A DNA stretch of 64,000 nucleotides from Actinophytocola sp963825445 (lineage in GTDB: Bacteria; Actinomycetota; Actinomycetes; Mycobacteriales; Pseudonocardiaceae). Location: positions 62,001 through 126,000 of the forward strand of contig CAWGTM010000019.1 in assembly GCA_963825445.1 (NCBI GenBank). The letters run 5' to 3'. The notes under the pieces were generated by a model. The model did not search any database. It saw only the letters and a list, made by a program, of their open reading frames with translations, and was not told the DNA's origin. How positions within the stretch are numbered: position 1 is the stretch's first letter; the number at the start of each line of letters is the position of its first letter. The translations under genes were made by a program, and so were the position numbers. This document shows, piece after piece, positions 57,580 to 64,000 of this stretch.

Positions 57580-58128
57580 ATGTTGAGGAGGGGGCGCGGC
57601 CCGACCGATCCGGACCGGCGGGCGCGCATCGCGAGCGCGGCCATCGCGGTGGTGTCGTCGCAGGGGATCGAGGGGCTGACGCACCGCAAGGTGGCGGCCG
57701 AGGCGGGCGTGCCCCTGGGTTCGACCACGTACCACTTCGGGTCTTTGGACGAACTGGTGGCGGCGGCTCTCGCTCAGGCGGCCTCACGCAGCGTCGAAGC
57801 CCTGCGCGCGTGGGAGCGCTCGCTGGCCCCGGACGCCGACCTGGCGGTGGCGCTGGCCGACTTCGTGATCCGGTCGATCGGGGAGAAGCGGACCGACACC
57901 GTCGCCGAGTACAACCTCTATGTGCTGGCGCTGCACCGGCCGCAGCTGCGTTCGGCGGCGGTGGCGTGGGACGACGCGCTGGCAGAGGTGCTGTGCGCTC
58001 GCACGGATGAGTTGACGGCCCAGATGCTGGGCGTTCTGCTCTGTGGGCTGATCATGCAAGCAGTGCTCCGCGACGATCTGTTGGCTCGCGCGGATCTGGA
58101 GGCTCAGCTCCGCCGCGCGCTGCGTTGA
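57580..58128 (+). CDS. betI: TetR-family regulator, BetI-like
   Basis: 182 residues: HTH IAVVSSQGIEGLTHRKVAAEAGVPLGSTTYHFGSLDEL (by its ends; about 20-58), then an all-helical ligand domain. Divergent from betB across the palindrome at 57533-57551. In other bacteria BetI represses bet genes and is relieved by choline. That role is inferred here from context; sequence similarity outside the HTH cannot be judged by eye. Confidence 0.82.
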   Translation: MLRRGRGPTDPDRRARIASAAIAVVSSQGIEGLTHRKVAAEAGVPLGSTTYHFGSLDELVAAALAQAASRSVEALRAWERSLAPDADLAVALADFVIRSIGEKRTDTVAEYNLYVLALHRPQLRSAAVAWDDALAEVLCARTDELTAQMLGVLLCGLIMQAVLRDDLLARADLEAQLRRALR

Positions 58129-58133
58129 CAACC

Positions 58134-58175
58134 CGAGATCGCGGTTCCCGAACGCGAGATCGCGGTTCCCGAACG
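58134..58175. repeat. Tandem pair of a 21-bp repeat
   Basis: Two identical head-to-tail copies (58134-58154 and 58155-58175) of a unit beginning CGAGATCGCGGTTCCC. They start 6 nt after the TetR stop. The remaining 228 nt to the nitronate monooxygenase stop show no gene. Confidence 0.85.
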
Positions 58176-58403
58176 GAACACGGGATCGGTCCAACCCTCA
58201 GAGGTCACCGCGACCTGACGGCACCCTGCCGGATGGGCAATGGCAGCCACCTCGCGCGAGCCTCTCTCGCAGCAGAGAACGGTCCGGGCAAAAACAGTCC
58301 TGCTCGGATCACGCCTCACCAGCTACAACCGACTTCGACAGCGCCCTGACCAGTAGAGCGCGCGCTGGTTCCCCGAAATTCTGAGCGGTACCACGGCCGT
58401 CAG

Positions 58404-59408
58404 TCAGGGCAGTTCGGCGGCCAGACCGGTGATCACGGCCGCCGCCGGACCGGTTTTCGCGTGGCGGAAGCCCGTGCCCGCCCACAGGTGCAGCCGGTCC
58501 GCGTCGCCGGCCTTGGCAGCGGCTGTGCGCAGACCGCGGGTCAGATGGTGCACCGCCGGGTAGCCGTCCGGGGCGTGGCCCTGGTGTCGGTCGATGATGC
58601 CGTTGCGCAGGCCGCGCGCCGGACGGCCGGTGAAGACCTTCGTCAGCACGGTCTCGGTGAACGCCGGGTCGGCCAGCGCGTTCCTGTGCGTCTCGGTGGC
58701 GCCGCTCTCGTCGGTGCGCAGCAGCAGCGTGCCCACCATGACCGCGTCGGCCCCGGCGGACACCAGGGCCGCCACCGTCGCCGCGTCGCTCACCCCGCCG
58801 GCCGCGATGATCGGCAGGCCCACCGCGCACGAGCGGACCAGGTCCGCGAGCGGCACGTCGCCGATCGCGGCGGTCGGGTCGTGGACGCCGCTGTGCGCGC
58901 CGGCCTCGCGGCCCTGCACCACCAGCCCGTCGGCGCCCGCCTCCCGAGCGGCCGAAGCCTCGGCCGGGGTGGTGACCGTGATCAGCACGCGGGTGCCGAC
59001 GCCACGCAGCGCGTCGACCACCGGCCGCGGCGGGACGCCGAACGTGAAACTCACGACCGGCACCGGCGTGGCCAGCAGCAGGTCGATCTTGTCGCGCCAG
59101 TGGTCGTCGTCGTGGACCAGCGGGGCGTCGGCCAGGTCGAGGTCGTACGGCGCGCCCTCGGGAGCCAGGTCGGCCGCGTACCTGCGGAAGGCCCTCGGAT
59201 CGATGGAAGTGGGGCTCGGCACGAACACGTTCATGCCGACCTCGACCCCGGACACCGCGTCCAGGTCGGCCCGCACCGCGGCCGCCGTCTTGTACCCGGC
59301 GGCCAGAAACGCGAACCCGCCCGCGTCGGTCACGGCCCGCACCAACGCGGGTGTGGTGGCTCCACCGGCCATCGGCGCGGCGACTATCGGCAGCTCAGAA
59401 CCCAGCAC
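58404..59408 (-). CDS. Nitronate monooxygenase (2-nitropropane dioxygenase family)
   Basis: A 334-residue FMN TIM-barrel: PIVAAPMAGGATTPALVRAV, VQGREAGAHSGVHD with the active-site His, IIAAGGVSDAATVAALVSAGADAVMVGT (phosphate-binding Gly loops, by segment). Detoxifies alkyl nitronates or propionate-3-nitronate. GTG 59408 has no RBS; TAGATT lies 6 nt upstream, so a leaderless mRNA is likely. Back to back with the second ECF42 module. Confidence 0.87.
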   Translation of the reverse strand: MLGSELPIVAAPMAGGATTPALVRAVTDAGGFAFLAAGYKTAAAVRADLDAVSGVEVGMNVFVPSPTSIDPRAFRRYAADLAPEGAPYDLDLADAPLVHDDDHWRDKIDLLLATPVPVVSFTFGVPPRPVVDALRGVGTRVLITVTTPAEASAAREAGADGLVVQGREAGAHSGVHDPTAAIGDVPLADLVRSCAVGLPIIAAGGVSDAATVAALVSAGADAVMVGTLLLRTDESGATETHRNALADPAFTETVLTKVFTGRPARGLRNGIIDRHQGHAPDGYPAVHHLTRGLRTAAAKAGDADRLHLWAGTGFRHAKTGPAAAVITGLAAELP

Positions 59409-59429
59409 CCGAACAATCTAGGCTCCGCG

Positions 59430-59456
59430 TGTCCGGTCCGGCGCGGCGGCTTCGAC
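59430..59456 (+). promoter_or_regulatory. ECF42-like promoter before the second DGPF-ECF42 module
   Basis: TGTCCG (59430-59435), 17-nt spacer, CGAC (59453-59456), 37 nt before the DGPF ATG. Same spacing and -10 as at 50775-50801 on the other strand. Confidence 0.48.
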
Positions 59457-59493
59457 GTCCCGGCTGAAAGCCACCGCCCAGAGAGGAACGACC

Positions 59494-59892
59494 ATGAAGT
59501 ACATGATCATGCTGTACGGCTCGCAGCAGGACTACGACGCGCTCGCCGGCCGCGACACCGGAAAGCCCGCCATGACGCCCGAGCAGGTCGCGGCACTGCA
59601 CGCCCACATGGGTGCCGTCCACGAGAAGCTGGAGGCGTCCGGCGAACTGGTCGACGCCCAGGGCCTGTCCGCCCCCGTGCACGCCCGCCGGCTCCGCCTC
59701 ACCCGCGGCACCCCCGTGGTCACCGACGGGCCGTACGCCGAGACCGAGGAGGTCCTCGCCGGCATCACGATCGTCGAGTGCGACACCTTCGACCGGGCCA
59801 CGGAGATCGCCGCGCAGTTCGTCAACCCCGAGGCGGAGGGCGAGTACGTGGACGTCCGACCGATCGTCGGCAGCATCGAGGAACTCGACTGA
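59494..59892 (+). CDS. YCII-related (DGPF) domain protein, ECF42 partner (copy 2)
   Basis: A 132-residue protein: MKYMIMLYGSQQDYDAL, VVTDGPYAETEEVLAGITIVECD (DGPY in place of DGPF) and ATEIAAQFVNPE. RBS AGAGAGGA. Followed by an ECF42 sigma gene after 1 nt. Paralogous to 49951-50346 but clearly diverged. Confidence 0.9.
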   Translation: MKYMIMLYGSQQDYDALAGRDTGKPAMTPEQVAALHAHMGAVHEKLEASGELVDAQGLSAPVHARRLRLTRGTPVVTDGPYAETEEVLAGITIVECDTFDRATEIAAQFVNPEAEGEYVDVRPIVGSIEELD

Positions 59893-59893
59893 C

Positions 59894-61093
59894 ATGCGGG
59901 ACACCGAGGACCTGCTGCGGACGCTGGCGCCGCAGGTCCTCGGCGCCCTCGTCCGCCGCTACGGTCACTTCGACACGGCCGAGGACGCCACGCAGGAAGC
60001 GCTGCTCGCCGCCGCCACCCGGTGGCCGGCCGGGAGGCCGGACAACCCGCTCGGCTGGCTGATCACCGTGGCGTCCCGGCGACTCACCGACCTGCTGCGC
60101 AACGAGGCCGCCCGCCGCCGGCGCGAGGACACGGTCGCGCAGTGGACGCTCACCGAACCCTCGGATACGACAGCGACGGCCGACGCCGACGACACGCTCA
60201 TCCTGCTGTTCATGTGTGCCCACCCGGCGCTCCAGCCCGCGTCGCAGATCGCGCTCACCCTCCGCGCGGTCGGCGGCCTGACCACCACGGAGATCGCCCG
60301 CGCGTTCCTCGTGCCGGAAACCACCATGGCCCGGCGCATCACCCGCGCGAAACAGAAGATCAAGGACAGCGGCATCCCGTTCGCCATGCCGACCGACCGC
60401 GACGCCCGACTCGCTGCCGTGCTGCACGTGCTGTACCTGGTCTTCACGGAAGGCTATGCGGCGACCTTGGGACCGAACCTGTACCGCGACGAGCTGTCGG
60501 CCGAGGCGATCCGCCTGACCCGTCTGGTACACCGCCTCCTGCCGGACGACGGCGAGGTCACGGGCCTGCTGGCGCTCATGCTCCTGACCGACGCACGCCA
60601 CCCCGCCCGCACGGACGCCCACGGCATGATCGTCCCGATGGCGGAACAGGACCGGTCGCTGTGGCACGCCGACCAGATAGCCGAGGGAATCGCGCTCGTG
60701 TCGGCCGCCCTACCGAGGGGCGACACCGGCCCGTACCAACTGCAGGCCGCCATCGCCGCGCTCCACGACGAGGCACCGAGCGCCACCGAGACGGACTGGC
60801 CCCAGATCCTCGCCCTGTACGACCTGCTCCTGGAACTGTCGGACAACCCGGTGGTGAACCTGAACCACGTGGTGGCACACGCGATGGTCCACGGCCCGAC
60901 AACCGCACTCGCCCGACTGGCCGAGGACACCCGCCTGACCGGAGACCACCGCTACCACACGGTGCGCGCCCACCTACTGGAACTGGCCGGCGACCACACC
61001 ACCGCCCGCGCCGCCTACCGCAAGGCAGCCGACATCGCGACGAGCCTCCCCCACCAGCGCTACCTCAACACCCGCGCCGACCGCCTCACCTGA
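59894..61093 (+). CDS. ECF42-type RNA polymerase sigma factor with C-terminal extension (copy 2)
   Basis: 399 residues with region 2 (VLGALVRRYGHFDTAEDATQEALLAAATRWP in parts), region 4 (GGLTTTEIARAFLVPETTMARRITRAK) and the TPR-like tail (DWPQILALYDLLLELSDNPVVNLN in parts). Nearly the same layout as copy 1. Directed with its DGPF partner. Two copies within 10 kb suggest a duplication or parallel stress circuits. Confidence 0.92.
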   Translation: MRDTEDLLRTLAPQVLGALVRRYGHFDTAEDATQEALLAAATRWPAGRPDNPLGWLITVASRRLTDLLRNEAARRRREDTVAQWTLTEPSDTTATADADDTLILLFMCAHPALQPASQIALTLRAVGGLTTTEIARAFLVPETTMARRITRAKQKIKDSGIPFAMPTDRDARLAAVLHVLYLVFTEGYAATLGPNLYRDELSAEAIRLTRLVHRLLPDDGEVTGLLALMLLTDARHPARTDAHGMIVPMAEQDRSLWHADQIAEGIALVSAALPRGDTGPYQLQAAIAALHDEAPSATETDWPQILALYDLLLELSDNPVVNLNHVVAHAMVHGPTTALARLAEDTRLTGDHRYHTVRAHLLELAGDHTTARAAYRKAADIATSLPHQRYLNTRADRLT

Positions 61094-61381
61094 CGGCGCC
61101 ACCGCACAGCGATTCACAAGCACCTGGCCGGCAAACCAGTAACGAGCCGAAATCTCCGCCACCGGCGCCGGTGGCGGTGCGGCCCAGTTCCAGTCTGCCG
61201 GTGGGGTCTGACAGTTCGCGCGATGTCGATCTTGCCTGTGGACAGGTCGGCGCTGTGGACAACTCGGCCTCGGCGGTTGGGATTGCCGCATTTACCACGC
61301 AACTGTCCTCGCTCGGCTGTTCTCCCTGGGCGCGATGCTCGCCGAGGGGCAACAATCGGGGTGAGAAGGACGGGAGGTCCC

Positions 61382-61786
61382 ATGGCGGCGACCAAACAGT
61401 TGAAACGCCTGACCATCGCCATCGCCGGTGGGGTGGTGTTGCTGGTCGGCGTGGCTCTGCTCGTTCTGCCGGGTCCTGGGTTGCTGCTCGTGCTGGCTGG
61501 GTTGTTGATCCTGGCCTCGGAGTTTCCCGCGTTGGAGAAGCACGTCGACCCGGTGCGGGACCGGGCGATGAAGGCCGCCGAGGACAGTGTGGCCTCGCCG
61601 TTGCGGATCGCGGGGTCGGTGCTCGCCGGGCTCGGCCTTTTCGCGGCGGGCATCGTGTGGGGGCTGGTGCCCGGGCTGCCGCTCGGCGGTTGGAGCACCG
61701 GGTCCAGCCTCATCCTCTCGGGGATCATCCTGTTCGCGTTGCTGATCTGGAGTTACCGTCGGGTGCAGGCCCGGCGGAAGGAGTAG
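61382..61786 (+). CDS. PGPGW-domain membrane protein (TIGR02611-like)
   Basis: 134 residues with the hydrophobic N-terminal helix and family motif LLVLPGPGLLLVLAGLLILASEFP (in parts), then two C-terminal helices (AGSVLAGLGLFAAGIVWGLVPG and SLILSGIILFALLIWSY). RBS GGGAGG. Function of the family unknown. The 288 nt upstream of it hold no recognisable gene. Confidence 0.85.
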   Translation: MAATKQLKRLTIAIAGGVVLLVGVALLVLPGPGLLLVLAGLLILASEFPALEKHVDPVRDRAMKAAEDSVASPLRIAGSVLAGLGLFAAGIVWGLVPGLPLGGWSTGSSLILSGIILFALLIWSYRRVQARRKE

Positions 61787-61787
61787 C

Positions 61788-62345
61788 TCACCGGCGGATG
61801 CGGTACCGGATGTGGGTGGCCGCCGGTGTGGTGATCACCCGGACGATGTCCAGCTCCACCTCCGCCGGCAGCACGTCGAACAGGCGGCGGCCGCGGCCCA
61901 GCAGCACCGGGATGTGGTGGATCTCGATCTCGTCCAGCACACCCGCCTCGATGGCCGTCTGGGCCACGAATCCGCCGCGGATCTGCACGTCCCGGTCCCC
62001 GGCGACGGCCTTCGCCTGCGCCATGGTGCTTTCGATCCCGTCGGTCACGTACGTCACCAGCGGATAGCCCCAACGGGCTGCCGGGCCGGGTGGCCGGTGA
62101 CTGGGCACGAAGATCGGGACGCCGTTGTGGGAGCCACCCCAGTGATCCATGAGTTCGGCCGTCCGCCGGCCCGCGACGACGGCGCCGGCCGAGTTCCATT
62201 CCTTCTCGAACTCTCCGGACGGGCCCTCCTCGGCCGAGTCGAACCAGTCGTGCAGCCGCTCGCCGTTGTGGCCGCCCAGGAAATCGTGCTCATCGGCGAT
62301 GTATCCGTCGAGCGACATCGACATGTCCAGGACTGATGTTGACAT
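61788..62345 (-). CDS. Dihydrofolate reductase family protein (RibD C-terminal fold)
   Basis: 185 residues: VLDMSMSLDGYIADEHDFLGG, AVVAGRRTAELMDHWGG, DVQIRGGFVAQTAIEAGVLDEIEIHHIPVLLGRGRRLFD (by segment). NADPH-dependent reductase fold shared by DHFR and RibD; physiological substrate unknown. RBS GGAGG before ATG 62345. Ends 1 nt from the convergent PGPGW gene. Confidence 0.85.
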   Translation of the reverse strand: MSTSVLDMSMSLDGYIADEHDFLGGHNGERLHDWFDSAEEGPSGEFEKEWNSAGAVVAGRRTAELMDHWGGSHNGVPIFVPSHRPPGPAARWGYPLVTYVTDGIESTMAQAKAVAGDRDVQIRGGFVAQTAIEAGVLDEIEIHHIPVLLGRGRRLFDVLPAEVELDIVRVITTPAATHIRYRIRR

Positions 62346-62442
62346 TGCTACCTCCAGTGATCCGTTTGCCGATGCGTCGAACGGCCCTCGCGATATTCGA
62401 CACGGATCAGCTGAAGGTTTCGCTGTAACTTTCGTGGAGTTC

Positions 62443-63903
62443 TCAGCCGTCGACCAGCAGACCACGCAGCGGGCCCTGGAGACGGCCGGCGCGGCGGGAC
62501 AGCCCCGGTAGCAGGGTGAGCCGGTGGGTGCGGGGCTCGCCGCGGGACTCCAGACCGGCCTGTTCGTCGGCCGTGGGACGCCACAGGTTGTCGATCACGT
62601 CCGTCGGGTCGCCCGACACGTCCGCGATCGGCCGCTGCAGGTGTTCGGACCACAGGCGCAGCCGGGTGTCGCGGATCAGCTGCTGGTCGTCGGTCGCGAC
62701 GTTGACCTCCGTGTCGTTGAACAACGAGTGCTCGTTCAGGTTGGCCGAACCGATGGTCATCCACTCGTCGTCGACCAGGCCGAGCTTCGCGTGCACGTAC
62801 ACCGGTGCCGACTCGTCCCCGTCGTGGGTACTGAGCGTGGCGGCCACCAGTCGCCGGTTGCCGGGAGTCTCGTCGGCGTCGAACAGCCGGCCGAGCTGGC
62901 CCCGGGTGGTGTCCGCGCCGTTGCTCGGCTTGCGCGGCAACAGCAGCACGATGCGGAACCGGTCGTCCGGTGGGTTGCGCAGCTTGTCGATCAGCACCTC
63001 GGTGATCTCCGGCGACCACAGGAACTGGTTCTCCAGGTAGACGAGCCGGCGCGCGGACCGCAGTGCCCGCAGGTAGGCGTCGAGGATGTCGAACTCCCCG
63101 CGCGGCGCGAAGTCGTAGGTGCCGTCCGGCACCGTGCGCAGCAGCTGGACGGACGTGTCGCCCGCCGGTTCGGGTGGCGTGGGTTCCGGCAGGTCCTCGC
63201 GTGCCACCTCGGTCCACCGCTGGCGGAAGTGGTCGGCCACGTCGGCCACGATCGGTCCCTCGAGGCGGACCATCAGGTCGTGCCAGCAGATCGGCCGGTT
63301 GGGCGGGTGGTCGGTGCTGTCGTGGCGGTCGCCCTCCAACGCCGTGAAGTCCACCCCGCCGACGAACGCCGTGGTGTCGTCCACGATCACGAGCTTCTCG
63401 TGGTGGCAGTGCATCGTCCGCTCCCGCGAGTCGAGCACGCACCGCACCTTCGAGTTCTCGGTGAACCGCCGCTGCTCGGACTTCACCAGCTTCCTGGTCG
63501 GCTGGAACACCGGCATGGGTGGACCGGCCCAGAGCAGCAGCCGCACGTCGACCCGCTCGGCCGTGTCGGCCAGCAGCTCCCGCAACGACGGCGCGTCCGA
63601 CTCGCGAACCAGCCGGAAGTCGGGGCTGGCGTGCCAGTTGGCGATGTGGACGTGGGACTTCGCGCCCTCGATGGCCGCCTGGATGGCCGGCAGCGCCTCC
63701 TCGCCGTCGATCAGCACCTCGAACCGGTTGCCCGTGCGCACCCGCGCGTCCACGTCGCGCTGGTCGCGGTTCGGCTCGAACACGTGGTTCCAGCCGAGCT
63801 TGCGCAGTCGCCGCTGGTGGTGGGAACACAGCAGGTGTTCGAGCGCGTCGCCGAGCCGTTCGTCGACCTTGTCCACGAACGCGCGTACCTTCCCGCCGCT
63901 CAT
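62443..63903 (-). CDS. Phospholipase D-like / cardiolipin-synthase-like protein
   Basis: 486 residues with two HKD motifs: MHCHHEKLVIVDDTTAFVGG (about residue 195) and VYVHAKLGLVDDEWMTIGSANLNEHS (about 375, in parts), which form the two-His active site of PLD enzymes. No signal or membrane segment was seen, so cytoplasmic. ATG 63903 overlaps the stop of an upstream gene. Acts on phosphodiesters, probably phospholipid; substrate unassigned. Confidence 0.87.
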   Translation of the reverse strand: MSGGKVRAFVDKVDERLGDALEHLLCSHHQRRLRKLGWNHVFEPNRDQRDVDARVRTGNRFEVLIDGEEALPAIQAAIEGAKSHVHIANWHASPDFRLVRESDAPSLRELLADTAERVDVRLLLWAGPPMPVFQPTRKLVKSEQRRFTENSKVRCVLDSRERTMHCHHEKLVIVDDTTAFVGGVDFTALEGDRHDSTDHPPNRPICWHDLMVRLEGPIVADVADHFRQRWTEVAREDLPEPTPPEPAGDTSVQLLRTVPDGTYDFAPRGEFDILDAYLRALRSARRLVYLENQFLWSPEITEVLIDKLRNPPDDRFRIVLLLPRKPSNGADTTRGQLGRLFDADETPGNRRLVAATLSTHDGDESAPVYVHAKLGLVDDEWMTIGSANLNEHSLFNDTEVNVATDDQQLIRDTRLRLWSEHLQRPIADVSGDPTDVIDNLWRPTADEQAGLESRGEPRTHRLTLLPGLSRRAGRLQGPLRGLLVDG

Positions 63904-64000
63904 CCACACTCCAGGTAGCGGCACACCACGACCGACGGCCGCTCGACGGGAGTGCCAGCGTCGATCGACCACGCCAGCCGGACGTACTGCGCGTGGGTCC
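63900..64000 (-). CDS. C-terminal end of an unidentified gene (cut by window edge)
   Basis: An open frame from the window edge to a TGA that overlaps the PLD-like ATG by 3 nt. The 32 visible residues end SVVVCRYLECG. The overlap indicates translational coupling with the PLD-like gene. Too short to assign a family. Confidence 0.5.
   Translation of the reverse strand, partial: THAQYVRLAWSIDAGTPVERPSVVVCRYLECG

Noticed and set aside
54391..57735. A single 1114-codon minus frame covering betA and betB
   Set aside because: Only its 3' half (BetA) is coding. The upstream half is an out-of-frame reading of betB, and the ATGA overlap at 56046-56049 marks the true start.
1..64000. CRISPR arrays, tRNA or rRNA genes, insertion sequences
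   Set aside because: No regularly spaced repeats, cloverleaf/CCA patterns or transposase motifs were seen. The only recombinase is the tyrosine type at 45075-46304.

Overview
The window is high-GC DNA with many GTG starts, tight ATGA/GTGA gene overlaps, actinobacterial gene families and stem-loop terminators without T-runs. It suggests a soil filamentous actinomycete, most likely of the Pseudonocardiales (Lentzea/Saccharothrix/Amycolatopsis type). The host assignment is inference. I saw no rRNA, tRNA or CRISPR array.

Layout. (1) 1-7.4 kb: pentose and plant-polysaccharide use. It holds the end of L-arabinose isomerase, a ChvE/MmsA/MmsB-type sugar ABC transporter, then GH16, beta-helix and GH12 secreted-enzyme genes. 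Several of these carry 1-nt frameshifts and the GH12 gene has lost internal segments. (2) 7.4-14.3 kb: a TetR regulator, cysD-cysNC (PAPS synthesis), and a convergent operon DUF1214 / sulfotransferase / SDR / SRPBCC. The two operons share an operator-like palindrome, and the second also has a KstR-like box. (3) 14.4-25.3 kb: a pectin/oligosaccharide operon (two permeases, an oxidoreductase-PmoA fusion, a binding lipoprotein, a frameshifted PL1), a second PL1, and a giant LacI-sensor/degenerate phosphorelay/AraC regulator. A GTCCAC-N15-GTCCAC repeat lies exactly 50 nt before the start codons of the operon and of the second PL1. (4) 25.3-36.9 kb: secreted DUF6351 protein, HExxH protein, secreted protein with Asp-rich repeats, XRE-STAND-TPR and TIR-STAND-TPR proteins, an unknown protein and an LppU-like lipoprotein.

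(5) 37-45.1 kb: divergent beta-oxidation operons matching, by family and order, the steroid C/D-ring (HIP) genes fadE30-ipdF-fadA6 and fadE31-fadE32-fadE33, with a KstR-like box between them, followed by PPOX and FMN-reductase genes. (6) 45-47.5 kb: tyrosine recombinase and a Cys-rich coiled-coil protein, divergent across a palindrome-dense gap. (7) 47.7-64 kb: FAD oxidoreductase with a leaderless promoter, two ECF42/DGPF sigma-factor modules with matching promoter motifs, XRE-cupin/GNAT pair, the betT-betA-betB glycine-betaine operon with a BetI-like regulator, nitronate monooxygenase, DHFR-like reductase and a phospholipase D-like protein.

The main regulatory threads seen in the sequence are: a TetR palindrome joining PAPS synthesis to a sulfotransferase operon; KstR-like boxes joining that operon to steroid-ring catabolism; and a direct repeat joining the pectin operons to a probably phosphotransfer-dead hybrid regulator.
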